64,000 bases of DNA from Fangia hongkongensis FSC776 = DSM 21703 (GCF_000379445.1 NZ_KB902251.1:24781-88780), one strand, 5' to 3'; positions 1-9,427 are shown, counted from the stretch's first letter. The notes: generated by a model not told the origin, from the sequence alone. A program made the numbers and translations.

Positions 1-524
1 AGGTACAAAATAGCAATTATTAAAATTGATATCTGATTCCCGACTAAAGCAATAGTTCCGCCTCCGACTAATGCACCAATAATGGTTTGCAAGGAAGCAA
101 GGGTTGCCCAAAACCCTGTAAATTTACTCAGTCTTTCTTTCTCAACAATAAAGGGGATAATTGTATTAGGGGATGACAGGAGAACTGAGTCTGCGACGCT
201 AAGTATGATTGTTATAAGCACAACAATCATTATATTGTAAGCATAATATACTAAATTGATGTAGAATACTAAAATCAGTATCAATGAAATTAGGTTTGCA
301 AGAAAAACTACTACCCCCTTTTTATATCGATCTAGGAAATAGCCAGAAAATGGTAAACATATGATATTCGCTACCCACGATATAGTTACAATTACTCCTA
401 AGGTATAGCCTGAATGTGTTTCTGACAGCGTTACCCAAGCTAACAGAAGCTGGAAAAATCTAAATGCAATAACTGAAAAGTTTTGAGCGCACAAGAAAAT
501 AATAAAATTAGTCAGTGATTTCAT
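1..524 (-). CDS. MFS transporter, N-terminal part (cut by window edge)
   Basis: The reverse strand reads open from an ATG at 524 to the window edge, giving about 174 residues. It begins MKSLTNFIIFLCAQNFSVIA and consists of hydrophobic helices separated by short charged loops. The loop after the second helix carries SGYFLDRYKKG, the position of the MFS signature between helices 2 and 3 (usually G-x-L-x-D-R-x-G-R-R). The residue pattern resembles the EntS-like/MFS_3 exporter group, but substrate cannot be told. About half of a typical 400-residue protein is visible, so roughly six helices. The family call rests on pattern; I saw no neighbouring biosynthetic genes to suggest a cargo. Confidence 0.7.
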   Translation of the reverse strand, partial: MKSLTNFIIFLCAQNFSVIAFRFFQLLLAWVTLSETHSGYTLGVIVTISWVANIICLPFSGYFLDRYKKGVVVFLANLISLILILVFYINLVYYAYNIMIVVLITIILSVADSVLLSSPNTIIPFIVEKERLSKFTGFWATLASLQTIIGALVGGGTIALVGNQISILIIAILY

Positions 525-868
525 CTTGTATTTCTTTAACGTGATCTAAGTATAATAGATACTGCCCACCTAACTGTGTCACCCTAAAGCTCTAAATTCA
601 ATCTTTTAGGGAATCTTCACAGATTTTACATTTAATTTTTTTATTATTCATTATCATCTTCCTCCTCCCGATCACTATCACTTAATATAAACTGGAACAA
701 TATTGTCTACATTCCCAATTACTGATGGAACCATAAACAATATAATTAATCAAGAGAGTTGTTTACATGAAAAACTTTAATTCTTTGACTGCTGTATATG
801 TCTAGAAACATTTTTGATAGTTTAAATAATAACAATCTTAAAAAAGATGGCCATAACATAAATAAGAG
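525..868. other. Intergenic region, 344 bp, with two tiny ORFs
   Basis: This AT-rich gap lies upstream of the partial MFS gene and downstream of the exported protein at 869-1945. Only two tiny plus-strand reading frames stand out: 767-805 (12 codons, MKNFNSLTAVYV, preceded by AAGAGAG) and 798-893 (31 codons, no ribosome binding site seen), which overlap out of frame. TATAAT occurs at 741-746, 20 bases before the first ORF, without a good -35. Nothing else was recognised; the region may simply hold promoters. Confidence 0.4.
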
Positions 869-1945
869 TTACTCGAGACAATCCTCTCGGTGAATAGTTG
901 TTTCCATTATTATCTCCCCCTTTTGGTTTTTAAAAACCGCATCGACCCGCTCTAAAGCGTATATCTCATTTTTCCACTTAGGCATAGCACAAAAATGCTT
1001 TTGTACCATAGCATCATCCAATATCAGCCCTTTTTGCACCACCAACTCAAAGAACATTGTATTATAGGTAATGTTACTGTGCTGAACGGATATTGCTTTA
1101 GAGTCATCTCGATCTTTTTGATAATACGCATATAGCGCATTTTGAATTTTTGCGTAATAAGGCTTACCTATCTCAACAATGGCATTGGTTTCTTTCTCTA
1201 AAAACTCCAAGTATAGCTGAACACTTTTTCTCATAATAGGTGTCTTAAGAAGCTGAATAAACTCAGATAAATCTTGATCACTCCATACTCGATATGTATA
1301 AATGCGACTTTCTTTACCTATCAGCCATTGTGCTTTCATCTGAGCTTTATCTAGCACAACAGGCCCTTCATTTGTGATGCTTTTTAGTTTTAATATTAGC
1401 AACCAAGTTTTCGAAAACACCCCACTATATCCAGTTAACCCAAAAGCCTCTTCCAGCATTGCCTTTCGCATTTTTGATAGTTTTGGATAAACCTTTTGAA
1501 AATACACGCTCACCTTTTCATTGGCAAATGATGTCTCTAAAGAAGCTATTTTTTTATTAAATTTAAGCAGCGCTTGTTTGAGCAATTTTAGTTCTGCCAC
1601 ACTCATCTGTTTAGATAAAAATACAGCATAGCCCACGACTGAAGCCTTAATATAAGACTTCACCTCTTTAAAATACTCAAGTTTTATTTTATTCATCTTT
1701 CGCACTAACTTGCCATAATCTCCGGCAATATTGCTCATACGAAGCTTTATTGCTTGCTCTGTTAAACTATCTATCGTCTTTAGAATTTGACTAGAGCCAA
1801 TGTGATGATCTTGCAAAATTGCAATTTCATACCCCAGCAGAAGCTTCTGATCAATATTACCAGGTGCTTCTTTTTTGAGTGCTTGTGCATTAAGGTTGAT
1901 TAAAATTCCCAATATGACAAAAACTAAAATCCTTCCATATTTCAT
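869..1945 (-). CDS. Hypothetical exported protein, 358 aa
   Basis: I do not recognise this family. The first 22 residues (MKYGRILVFVILGILINLNA then QA) form a typical signal peptide with a positively charged start, hydrophobic core and Ala-containing cleavage region, so the product is probably periplasmic or outer-membrane associated. The rest is rich in Lys, Leu and Glu with long amphipathic stretches, suggesting a mostly helical fold. No lipobox cysteine or catalytic motif was seen; Cys occurs only near the C-terminus (HFCAMP and EDCLE). It stands alone, divergent from the malic enzyme gene at 2161. The start at 1945 is supported by the signal peptide. Confidence 0.65.
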   Translation of the reverse strand: MKYGRILVFVILGILINLNAQALKKEAPGNIDQKLLLGYEIAILQDHHIGSSQILKTIDSLTEQAIKLRMSNIAGDYGKLVRKMNKIKLEYFKEVKSYIKASVVGYAVFLSKQMSVAELKLLKQALLKFNKKIASLETSFANEKVSVYFQKVYPKLSKMRKAMLEEAFGLTGYSGVFSKTWLLILKLKSITNEGPVVLDKAQMKAQWLIGKESRIYTYRVWSDQDLSEFIQLLKTPIMRKSVQLYLEFLEKETNAIVEIGKPYYAKIQNALYAYYQKDRDDSKAISVQHSNITYNTMFFELVVQKGLILDDAMVQKHFCAMPKWKNEIYALERVDAVFKNQKGEIIMETTIHREDCLE

Positions 1946-2160
1946 AAGCTTATTCCACCGTTAAGTTCAGATCTAACTTATTTAATTGCTATGTTTGATA
2001 TGCCTATAGCAAAGCATTTTTAGCTTATTTAAGCCTAGCATGTTTTTTAGACAAAAAAATAACGATACAACTTGCATGCCCATTCTTTTGTTTTATCCAA
2101 AGAGCTGCCATACTTAAGTTTTATGTCGATAAATATATTACAATCAAAGAGGAAATACCG

Positions 2161-3387
2161 ATGAATGACCTTGCTAAAGAAGCATTGGAATATCATGAAT
2201 TCCCAAAACCTGGAAAACTTGCCGTTGAAGTAACTAAACCAACTGAGAGTCAAAAAGATTTAGCGCTCGCTTATACCCCAGGGGTTGCCGTTCCAGTTAG
2301 AGAAATTGCTAAAGATGAAATTAACGCCTACCGCTATACCAATAAGGGGAATCTTGTTGGTGTGATTAGTAATGGCACAGCGATCTTAGGGCTTGGTAAC
2401 CTTGGCGCACTTGCCAGTAAGCCTGTTATGGAAGGAAAAGCGGTTTTATTCAAAAAATTTGCTGATATCGATGTGTTTGATATTGAAGTCAATACGGAGT
2501 CTGTCAGCCAATTTATTCGCACTGTTGAGAATATTGCACCTACTTTTGGCGGGATTAACCTTGAAGATATTAAAGCGCCTGAGTGTTTTCAAATTGAATA
2601 TGAACTTAAAAAATCTTTAAACATCCCTGTTTTTCATGATGATCAACACGGCACTGCTATTGTGGTGGCCGCAGGCTTATTAAATGCGCTTGAGATCCAA
2701 GGGAAAGACCTTGAAAGCGCTAAAATTGTCTGCCTTGGCGCGGGCGCAGCAGGTCTTGCAACCTTACACCTTTTAATTCGTATGGGCGCGCGCAAGGAAA
2801 ACATTACGGTGGTTGATTCACGAGGGGTAATTCATGTAGAGCGCGAGGCGCTTGGTCCTTACAAATTTGCATTTGCCAGACGCACCGAAATGCGCACACT
2901 TGATGATGCTATTGATGGCGCAGATGTGTTCATTGGTGTGTCAGGACCAGATTTATTCACCGCTAATCAATTGAAAAAAATGGCAGCTAAACCCATTGTC
3001 TTTGCTTTATCTAATCCAGATCCTGAAATTAAGCGCGAACTTGCCCTTCAAACCCGTGATGATTTAATTATGGCAACAGGCCGCTCAGACTATCCAAATC
3101 AGGTGAATAATGTTATTTGCTTCCCTTATATCTTCAGGGGAGCTTTGGATGTAAAAGCAACCAAAATATCAATGAGCATGTGCATTGCTGCGGTGAAAGC
3201 CATTCAAGCGCTTGCCAAAGAGCCTGTTCCACAGCATATTGTTGATCTATACCCAGATGTTGACGCTTTACAATTCGGCCCTGAGTATATTATTCCAAAA
3301 CCTATGGACCCAAGGCTAAGAGAATGTGTCTCCAAAGCGGTTAGTAATACCGCTATTAAGCAAGGCATTGCGCAGGCTGCTAACTAA
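2161..3387 (+). CDS. maeB: NADP-dependent malic enzyme, short form
   Basis: Oxidative decarboxylation of malate to pyruvate and CO2 with NAD(P)H production, in the cytoplasm. The 408-residue protein has the malic-enzyme N-terminal domain (AYTPGVAVPVREI near residue 38, LGLGNLGALASKPVMEGK with the catalytic lysine near 92-94, FHDDQHGTAIV near 157) followed by a Rossmann NAD(P) domain (CLGAGAAGLATLHLL near 191-206). E. coli MaeB is about 759 residues because it carries a C-terminal phosphotransacetylase-like domain; that domain is absent here, as in the compact bacterial and archaeal forms. AGAGGAAA just upstream is a good ribosome binding site for the ATG at 2161. Cofactor preference (NAD or NADP) is not certain from the sequence. 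Confidence 0.93.
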   Translation: MNDLAKEALEYHEFPKPGKLAVEVTKPTESQKDLALAYTPGVAVPVREIAKDEINAYRYTNKGNLVGVISNGTAILGLGNLGALASKPVMEGKAVLFKKFADIDVFDIEVNTESVSQFIRTVENIAPTFGGINLEDIKAPECFQIEYELKKSLNIPVFHDDQHGTAIVVAAGLLNALEIQGKDLESAKIVCLGAGAAGLATLHLLIRMGARKENITVVDSRGVIHVEREALGPYKFAFARRTEMRTLDDAIDGADVFIGVSGPDLFTANQLKKMAAKPIVFALSNPDPEIKRELALQTRDDLIMATGRSDYPNQVNNVICFPYIFRGALDVKATKISMSMCIAAVKAIQALAKEPVPQHIVDLYPDVDALQFGPEYIIPKPMDPRLRECVSKAVSNTAIKQGIAQAAN

Positions 3388-3423
3388 TACTAGTTGAATA
3401 CTCTTCTGCCTTTTAAGCGTCAA

Positions 3424-4179
3424 TTAATAAAAATCTGAAGGCTTTTTCCCACCACTTAGGCGTTTAAACATGTGTATAAATGCGCTGTCACTATCATAAC
3501 CAAGCTCTCTTGCAACAACCGATGTCATTTTCACGACTGCTAAGCGCTTAATTGCAATGAGCAATTTATAATTTTGCAGCCACAAAGAAAACGACATTCC
3601 TGTTTCTTGTTTAAAAATTCGCGAGAGATGGCGCGTACTTAGATGAACATAATCTGCAACACATTGAAGCTGTATTGGCTGGTTGAGATGCTCATTAATA
3701 TACTCTAGCACCTTTTGAAGCCTTGGATGGCTAGGAACAGAAAGTCTATAGACATCTTCAGATTGTAAAGACAAAAGCTCAAGCCTCAGCACCGAAAGAT
3801 ACGCTCTATCAATATCCGGGTTATGGAGGCTCATTTGTGTTAACTTGATGATAAGCTCTTTTAATAACCCACTTGCAAACAACATCAATGCAGTATTTGT
3901 CAGTTCATGGGTATAGTCTGTTTCTAAATATAAATGATGCGCTGTTGTTTGACTTTGTACCTCAGCACTATGCACCAACTTACTGGGAATATAAATTAAA
4001 AACCCAGAAGGAATAAGATAGATATCCTGACCTACAACAATTTTCATCAAGCCCTTTTCAACATAAGTGATTTGCGCCTTACTATGACAATGTGCATCAA
4101 GCGCTGCACCTTGATTCTCTTCTGTAATAGCAAATAGTGGCAGCCTACTATCATCGATAAACTGGATCGGCTCTTTCAT
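3424..4179 (-). CDS. AraC-family transcriptional regulator
   Basis: A 251-residue regulator with an N-terminal cupin-like sensing region (the Asp-Ala-His-Cys-His segment near residue 28 starts the barrel) and a C-terminal double helix-turn-helix. The HTH region runs from about residue 150: LQKVLEYINEHLNQPIQL, then VADYVHLSTRHLSRIFKQET, then VARELGYDSDSAFIHMFKR. This is the arrangement of YdeO/NimR-like AraC proteins with a cupin domain. It is transcribed away from the Bcr/CflA exporter gene at 4321 with about 140 bp between them. By analogy with nimR-nimT pairs it probably controls that exporter; this is inference from arrangement. The ligand is unknown. Confidence 0.88.
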   Translation of the reverse strand: MKEPIQFIDDSRLPLFAITEENQGAALDAHCHSKAQITYVEKGLMKIVVGQDIYLIPSGFLIYIPSKLVHSAEVQSQTTAHHLYLETDYTHELTNTALMLFASGLLKELIIKLTQMSLHNPDIDRAYLSVLRLELLSLQSEDVYRLSVPSHPRLQKVLEYINEHLNQPIQLQCVADYVHLSTRHLSRIFKQETGMSFSLWLQNYKLLIAIKRLAVVKMTSVVARELGYDSDSAFIHMFKRLSGGKKPSDFY

Positions 4180-4320
4180 TTACTTATCCTCTCTCCGTAT
4201 CAGTTGTTTCCAGAGCAACAGATGTTACATTCAAACAAAAATTAGTCCTTATTATTATAATAGGTTATTTAAGGATTGTATAAACTTATCCACACTTTCC
4301 ATTATCACGAAGTGAACAAC

Positions 4321-5529
4321 ATGCAAACAATCGGCATCTTAAAAATTGCGATCTTATTAAGCTATATATGCATTGCATCATTATCTGCTGCCATTATCAC
4401 ACCTGGGCTGCATGATATTCAGATACAGTTTCAGCTCTCAAGTGGCGCACTAAACTGGGTTGTCTCAATATTTTTATTAGGTTATGTTTTAGGGCAACTA
4501 ATCTATGGACCATTATCTAATCGCTATGGCCGGTTAAGTGCACTAAGAGGTGGGTTAACGCTTAATCTTATCGGAATTATCATCTCTCTTTATGCCGCTT
4601 ATAATAACCTATATGCGCTACTTCTTATTGGACGAGTGGTTACTGCACTTGGCGCTTCCGCTGGCCTTTCGATTACTTATACACTGATTCATGAGTTATT
4701 ACCAGAGAGTAAAGCAAAGCACGCTCTTTCATTTTCTACTCTTGCCTTTACGATTGGCATTGCCATTTCAGTCACACTTGGTGGGGTGATTACACAGTAT
4801 CTTATCTGGTATGACTGTTTTTACCTTCTTTTGCTCCATGGGATGATTATGCTGGGTTTGACTTGGCAATTTAAAGAAACGCTTGAGGATAAACAACCTC
4901 TTAGCTTGTCTCGTATTACTTACAATTACACCCAAGCATTGAAATCGCCAAAGCTAATCATCTTCTCCTTATTAATTAGCCTTTTATCCATATTTTCCTA
5001 TGGCTATGCAGCAATTGCACCTTTGTATGCAGAGAATGTGCTACATCTAAGCCCAGATAGCTATGGCTATTGGAATATCATTAACACCATAGGCATGTTT
5101 GTCAGTAGTTTTCTGGCTTCTTTTTTACTGAAAAGATACTCAACAGCAAAAACTCTGCTAATTTTAATGACATTATCGATACCTTTTATTTTAGGACTGC
5201 TACTTCTCTCAGTAAGTCATTTGGCAAGCGCAGGCGTATTTTTTGGCATTACCATGTTTCTATATTTAATCATGGGCGCAATAATGGGTCCTGGCAGTCA
5301 TTTAGCAATACAAAATGCTACTGATAAAGCCAGTAGCAGCGGCATGATGTCCTTTATTAATATGGGAATGGCCACACTTGTCGTGACTATCATGGGGTAT
5401 TTACCCTTAGAAAGTATTAAACAACTCTCCTATACGCTAAGCTTTGTGTTTATCATTATTGCACTTTTAACCTGTGGCTATTTTATCACTCAAAGAGCGC
5501 ATCATACACTTAGCATCTCCAAGCAGTAG
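4321..5529 (+). CDS. MFS drug exporter, Bcr/CflA type
   Basis: A 402-residue, 12-helix inner-membrane antiporter. The motif GYVLGQLIYGPLSNRYGR near residues 54-71 is the hallmark of the Bcr/CflA (DHA1) branch, and further family features are SAAIITPGLHDIQIQF in helix 1 and IGRVVTALGASAG in helix 4. An in-frame TTG upstream at 4276 would add 15 residues, but the ATG at 4321 gives the usual family start (M-x-x-I-x-I-L-K). The divergent AraC gene at 3424-4179 is the likely regulator. Substrate cannot be inferred; nimT-like 2-nitroimidazole export is one possibility by arrangement only. Confidence 0.88.
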   Translation: MQTIGILKIAILLSYICIASLSAAIITPGLHDIQIQFQLSSGALNWVVSIFLLGYVLGQLIYGPLSNRYGRLSALRGGLTLNLIGIIISLYAAYNNLYALLLIGRVVTALGASAGLSITYTLIHELLPESKAKHALSFSTLAFTIGIAISVTLGGVITQYLIWYDCFYLLLLHGMIMLGLTWQFKETLEDKQPLSLSRITYNYTQALKSPKLIIFSLLISLLSIFSYGYAAIAPLYAENVLHLSPDSYGYWNIINTIGMFVSSFLASFLLKRYSTAKTLLILMTLSIPFILGLLLLSVSHLASAGVFFGITMFLYLIMGAIMGPGSHLAIQNATDKASSSGMMSFINMGMATLVVTIMGYLPLESIKQLSYTLSFVFIIIALLTCGYFITQRAHHTLSISKQ

Positions 5530-5613
5530 AAATTTAAAAAATAATCATATTCTCTGATAAGCATATTCGTTACAATAGCCCTCATTACTACTTTATATTA
5601 ACCTAATCTTACC

Positions 5614-6105
5614 ATGCTCTCTATTATCGTTGCTTATGATCAAAACCTAGGGATTGGCATCAAAAACACCCTCCCTTGGAAACTTTCAGATGATTTAAAA
5701 AACTTTAAACAAGTCACTGAGCATAATTACATTGTGATGGGTAGAAAAACCTATGAATCAATTGGGCGCCCATTGCCTAATCGAAAAAATATCATTTTAA
5801 CGCGCAATAGCAGCTTCAAACAAGAGAAGTGCATCATTATTGATAGCATTGATAAAGTCCTTAATCTTGCAAAAGAAAAGCCACATATGGAGATATTTAT
5901 TATCGGTGGCGCAGAAATATATGAGCTATTTTTGCCTCACGTTCATCGGCTCTATATCACAAAGGTAAATGCGAAAATAAAAGCTGATGCTTTTTTCCCT
6001 AAATGGCAGGAAAGTGAGTTTAAACGCATTGGTCAGCGTCATTATGCTAAAGATCAAAACAATGAGTTTGATTTTGATTTTGAAGTCTGGGAGAAGCAGG
6101 TTTAA
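5614..6105 (+). CDS. folA: Dihydrofolate reductase
   Basis: Reduces dihydrofolate to tetrahydrofolate with NADPH; target of trimethoprim. The 163-residue length matches chromosomal FolA. Visible motifs are MLSIIVAYDQNLGIG at the start, LPWKLSDDLKNFK with the catalytic acidic residue at about Asp27, YIVMGRKTYESIGRPLPNR for cofactor binding, and FIIGGAEIYELFLP near residue 95. It ends 2 bases before the convergent arnA-type gene. No clear ribosome binding site precedes the ATG (ATCTTACC), but the start matches the family exactly. A short shared motif lies upstream near 5536-5567 (see findings). Confidence 0.97.
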   Translation: MLSIIVAYDQNLGIGIKNTLPWKLSDDLKNFKQVTEHNYIVMGRKTYESIGRPLPNRKNIILTRNSSFKQEKCIIIDSIDKVLNLAKEKPHMEIFIIGGAEIYELFLPHVHRLYITKVNAKIKADAFFPKWQESEFKRIGQRHYAKDQNNEFDFDFEVWEKQV

Positions 6106-6107
6106 CT

Positions 6108-7124
6108 TTACACTAAATGATAATCAAATGTCTTTTTAAGCGCCTCTTTCATTGAGTATTTTGGCGCCCAGCTAAGTGCTTGTTTTGCATTCTCAATAGA
6201 AGGCACACGTCTTTGCACATCTTGATAGCCCTCACCATAATATTGATCTGAATTGGTTACAATGATCTTAGCATTTTCTGCCTTCTTTTTAAGGGATGGA
6301 TAGCGCTTTAAAGCATCGATTGTCATCTCAGCCAACTCTTTAATAGAGTGCTCATTATCAGGATTACCAAGGTTGAATATACGCTGATAAGCACTGGTAT
6401 CACGCTTTTTAATAATTTCAATTAACGCATCAATACCATCATCAATATAAGTAAAGCAGCGGCGCTGCAAACCACCATCGACAAGCTGCAAATCTTTTCC
6501 ATCTAAAATATTGGAGATAAACTGCGCAAGCACACGTGCACTCCCTGCTTTAGAGGATTTAATTTCATCTTGCTTTGGACCAATCCAGTTAAACGGTCTA
6601 AATAGCGTATAGCTTAACCCCTCTTGCATGCCATAAGCATGAATCACACGATCTAGAAGCTGTTTAGAGCACGAATAAATCCATCTTGGTTTATTAATTG
6701 GTCCTGTTACAAGTGCACTTGTTTCCTCATTAAAAGGAACATCTTCACTCATTCCATAAACCTCAGAGGTAGAAGGGAATATCAGGTGTTTTTTATGTTT
6801 CACACATAGCTTGATAATATCCATATTTGATTCAAAATCAAGCTTGTAAACAAATAGCGGATCTGAGACATAAAGCGCAGGGTTAGCCACTGCCACAAGC
6901 GGGAAGATAACATCACATTTTTGAATGTGTTCTTCAACCCACTTTGTATTTTCAAGTACATTATCTTTAACAAAATGCAAACGTGGGTGATCAAGAAACG
7001 CTTGGATTTTATGATCAGAGAGATCCATACCATAGATTTCCCAATCTGTTTCAGCCAAAATTTTCTCAACCATGCTACTGCCAATAAAGCCATTAACACC
7101 AAGAACCAATAATTTTGTGGACAT
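6108..7124 (-). CDS. arnA: UDP-glucuronate decarboxylase, standalone ArnA C-terminal domain
   Basis: Oxidative decarboxylation of UDP-glucuronate to the UDP-4-keto-pentose used by ArnB. The 338 residues correspond only to the C-terminal dehydrogenase half of E. coli ArnA (about 660 residues). The Rossmann motif is GVNGFIGSSM near residue 9, followed by the SDR active site SEVYG near 120 and YSCSKQLLDR near 150, and FRPFNWIGPKQD, a stretch strongly typical of ArnA and the Ralstonia-type UDP-4-keto-pentose/UDP-xylose synthase. The formyltransferase half is not present here or in the neighbours. Last gene of the arn operon; its ATG overlaps the arnC stop by one base. UDP-xylose synthesis is a possible side activity. 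Confidence 0.92.
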   Translation of the reverse strand: MSTKLLVLGVNGFIGSSMVEKILAETDWEIYGMDLSDHKIQAFLDHPRLHFVKDNVLENTKWVEEHIQKCDVIFPLVAVANPALYVSDPLFVYKLDFESNMDIIKLCVKHKKHLIFPSTSEVYGMSEDVPFNEETSALVTGPINKPRWIYSCSKQLLDRVIHAYGMQEGLSYTLFRPFNWIGPKQDEIKSSKAGSARVLAQFISNILDGKDLQLVDGGLQRRCFTYIDDGIDALIEIIKKRDTSAYQRIFNLGNPDNEHSIKELAEMTIDALKRYPSLKKKAENAKIIVTNSDQYYGEGYQDVQRRVPSIENAKQALSWAPKYSMKEALKKTFDYHLV

Positions 7125-8218
7125 TATTCTTTATCCTTCTTTTTTGTATTTTCTTCTTTTTCTTTACTATCTTTATCTTTTATTGTTGTTTTTTGCGCTG
7201 TTTTATCAGCAGCCTCTTCAGTATCTAAGCTATCCTCTAAGTCTTTTATATACTTTGCGGGCTTAGGTTTTTTCTGCTGATCAGTATCAAGATACTCTCT
7301 AACAATAAACCTTGGGCGCTTTCTAACCTCTTCATAAATGCGTCCAATATACTCTCCAACGATACCAAGCCCCATCAAAAGCATTCCAATGAGAAAATAC
7401 GCCACAGCAAAAAGTGTAAACACACCATCTGCATCTGGACCAAAAATCACGCGCTTCACAATAAGGTACACAAAGAGCAAGATACTAATAAAGGCAACAA
7501 TAAACCCACTCATTGTGAAAAACTCTAAAGGCGCCTTGGAAAAATTAGCAAAAAAATCAAAGTTATAGCGTATCAGTTTATACAAATTATAACTCGAGGT
7601 TCCCTCTTCTCTTGCTGCATGTCTGACACCCACATCTGTCGGATTGGAAGAAAAACTATGCGCTAGCGCTGGCAAGAATGTAGAGTTTTCCCCTGTTGCA
7701 ACGACTCGATCAATCACTTCACGGGTATAGGCTCGTAGCATACAACCCTCATCAACCATATCAACCCCTGTCAGTTTTAATCGCAATGAGTTATGCAGTT
7801 TTGATACAAACAAGCGCCATTTTTTATCTTGACGATCCATTCGATAGCCACCCACAACATCATGACCTGCCTCTATTTTTTCTAATAACAGTGGAATATC
7901 CTCTGGATAGTTCTGCAAATCTGCATCCATCGTGACAATCACATCACCAGAGACATGCTCAAAGCCTGCCATAATCGCCATATGCTGACCAAAGTTTCGG
8001 TTAAAATCGATGATTTTGACCTCTGCTGGCCTTTCATCTTGCATTTCTTTTAACAGTTCAATAGATTTATCTTTACTACCATCATTGGTAAAAATAACTT
8101 CATAGCTTTTCCCTGTCTTATCAAGCGCTGGAAATAAGCGTTTAAACAAAGTTGGCAGCACTTCCTCTTCATTATAAATTGGAATCACCACACTTAAATA
8201 AGGCTTATGATCACTCAT
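7124..8218 (-). CDS. arnC: Undecaprenyl-phosphate 4-amino-4-deoxy-L-arabinose transferase
   Basis: A GT2 glycosyltransferase transferring the Ara4N (in E. coli the formylated Ara4FN) unit to undecaprenyl phosphate at the inner membrane. The N-terminal GT-A domain shows LSVVIPIYNEEEVLP, FTNDGSKD and MDADLQNYPED (DxD motif near residue 98); GCMLRAY and EEGTSSYNLYKL follow. Two transmembrane helices lie near residues 235-260 and 271-290, then the typical GEYIGRIYEEVRKRPRF. E. coli ArnC is about 322 residues; this one has an extra tail of roughly 45 residues that is highly charged, mostly Lys, Glu, Asp and Thr. It sits 24 bp after arnB. Confidence 0.92.
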   Translation of the reverse strand: MSDHKPYLSVVIPIYNEEEVLPTLFKRLFPALDKTGKSYEVIFTNDGSKDKSIELLKEMQDERPAEVKIIDFNRNFGQHMAIMAGFEHVSGDVIVTMDADLQNYPEDIPLLLEKIEAGHDVVGGYRMDRQDKKWRLFVSKLHNSLRLKLTGVDMVDEGCMLRAYTREVIDRVVATGENSTFLPALAHSFSSNPTDVGVRHAAREEGTSSYNLYKLIRYNFDFFANFSKAPLEFFTMSGFIVAFISILLFVYLIVKRVIFGPDADGVFTLFAVAYFLIGMLLMGLGIVGEYIGRIYEEVRKRPRFIVREYLDTDQQKKPKPAKYIKDLEDSLDTEEAADKTAQKTTIKDKDSKEKEENTKKKDKE

Positions 8219-8242
8219 TACTACTCGTCTCTTTATAGCTTG

Positions 8243-9409
8243 TTAATTTGTTATACTTGTATTAAATATTTGCTCAAGCGCATCTAGAACATCATCTTGC
8301 TCACTTATTGTCATATCTGGAAATAATGGCAAACTAATCACATTCTTTCCAATGGCTTCGGCATTTGGAAAATCACCTAATTTAAAGCCATATTTATTGG
8401 CATAGTACGGATATAAATGTGTCGCCTCATAATGCACCGAACAGCCGATATTCATCGATTTTAACTTTGCCATCAACTCATCGCGAGAAATTTTGGCCAG
8501 CTTATCATTTAGGGTTGGCGCAAAAAGATGCCAAGCATGCTTATGTTGATAATCAGGTGACTTAGGTAAAGTCAAATACTCAAAATCTTTTAATTTTTCT
8601 AAGTAACGTTTGGCAAGAGCTGTTCTTTTTTCAATAAACTCATCCAAAAATGGCAGCTGGTGAATGCCAATAGCTGCCTGAATATCCATCATATTGTATT
8701 TAAACCCAGGATAGATAATTTTATAATGCGGACTACCATCTTTGCCAAAACGATTCCATGCTTCTCTATCCATACCATGAAAGCGCAAAAGTGAGATTTG
8801 CTCAGCAATTTTGTCACTATGGGTTGACAGGCAACCACCCTCACCTGTTGTCATATTTTTATTTGGGTGAAAACTAAATACCTGAAGATCACCAAAAGAG
8901 CCTATTTTTTTGCCTTTATACTCCGCGCCAATCGCATGAGCGGCATCTTCAAGCACAGCAAGGTTATACTTCTTTGCCAAAGCATAAATGGGATCCAAAT
9001 CCACAGGAAGCCCAGCAAAGTGTACGGGCATAATGGCTTTTGTATTTTTGGTAATTGCCGCTTCAAGTTTAGTAACATCAATATTATAAGTATCTCTTTC
9101 AACATCCACCAATTTGACTGTAGCGCCAACCATTTCAATTACATTTAACGATGCAGCAAAGGTCATTGGGGTTGTAATAACTTCATCACCTTTTTGAATA
9201 TCAAGTGCCATTAATGCAAGTTGCAGACCTGCCGTTGCTGAGCTCATACAAAGTGCATGCGGCACATGTAAATATTCTGCCAACATCTGCTCAAACTTTT
9301 TAAGCTTTGGCCCTGTAGTTAACCAGCCAGATCGCATGCTATCTGTTACTTCATTAATTGCAGCCTCAGAAATACTTGGCTTTGAAAAAGGTAAAAACGA
9401 ATCTCTCAT
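8243..9409 (-). CDS. arnB: UDP-4-amino-4-deoxy-L-arabinose aminotransferase
   Basis: PLP enzyme of the DegT/DnrJ/EryC1 family that transaminates UDP-4-keto-pentose with glutamate. The 388-residue length is typical of ArnB. Visible are FLPFSKPSISEAAINEV at the start, SSATAGLQLAL for the phosphate cup near residue 57, DAAHAIGAEYKGKKIG with the PLP-pairing Asp, and SFHPNKNMTTGEGGCL with the Schiff-base lysine near residue 187. HYEATHLYPYYANKYG near the C-terminus is characteristic of ArnB/PmrH. Third gene of the arn operon, 18 bp after the small transporter-like gene. Confidence 0.94.
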   Translation of the reverse strand: MRDSFLPFSKPSISEAAINEVTDSMRSGWLTTGPKLKKFEQMLAEYLHVPHALCMSSATAGLQLALMALDIQKGDEVITTPMTFAASLNVIEMVGATVKLVDVERDTYNIDVTKLEAAITKNTKAIMPVHFAGLPVDLDPIYALAKKYNLAVLEDAAHAIGAEYKGKKIGSFGDLQVFSFHPNKNMTTGEGGCLSTHSDKIAEQISLLRFHGMDREAWNRFGKDGSPHYKIIYPGFKYNMMDIQAAIGIHQLPFLDEFIEKRTALAKRYLEKLKDFEYLTLPKSPDYQHKHAWHLFAPTLNDKLAKISRDELMAKLKSMNIGCSVHYEATHLYPYYANKYGFKLGDFPNAEAIGKNVISLPLFPDMTISEQDDVLDALEQIFNTSITN

Positions 9410-9427
9410 GTTTCTCTCACATTAAAA

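Noticed and set aside
2047-2253. Minus-strand frame over the malic enzyme start, and similar opposite-strand frames elsewhere
   Set aside because: They overlap well-supported genes, have no ribosome binding sites and give unlikely protein composition.
4286-4294. Perfect DnaA box TTATCCACA
   Set aside because: A single 9-mer is expected about every 130 kb on both strands, so one in 64 kb is near chance; no other boxes or AT-rich unwinding region cluster around it.
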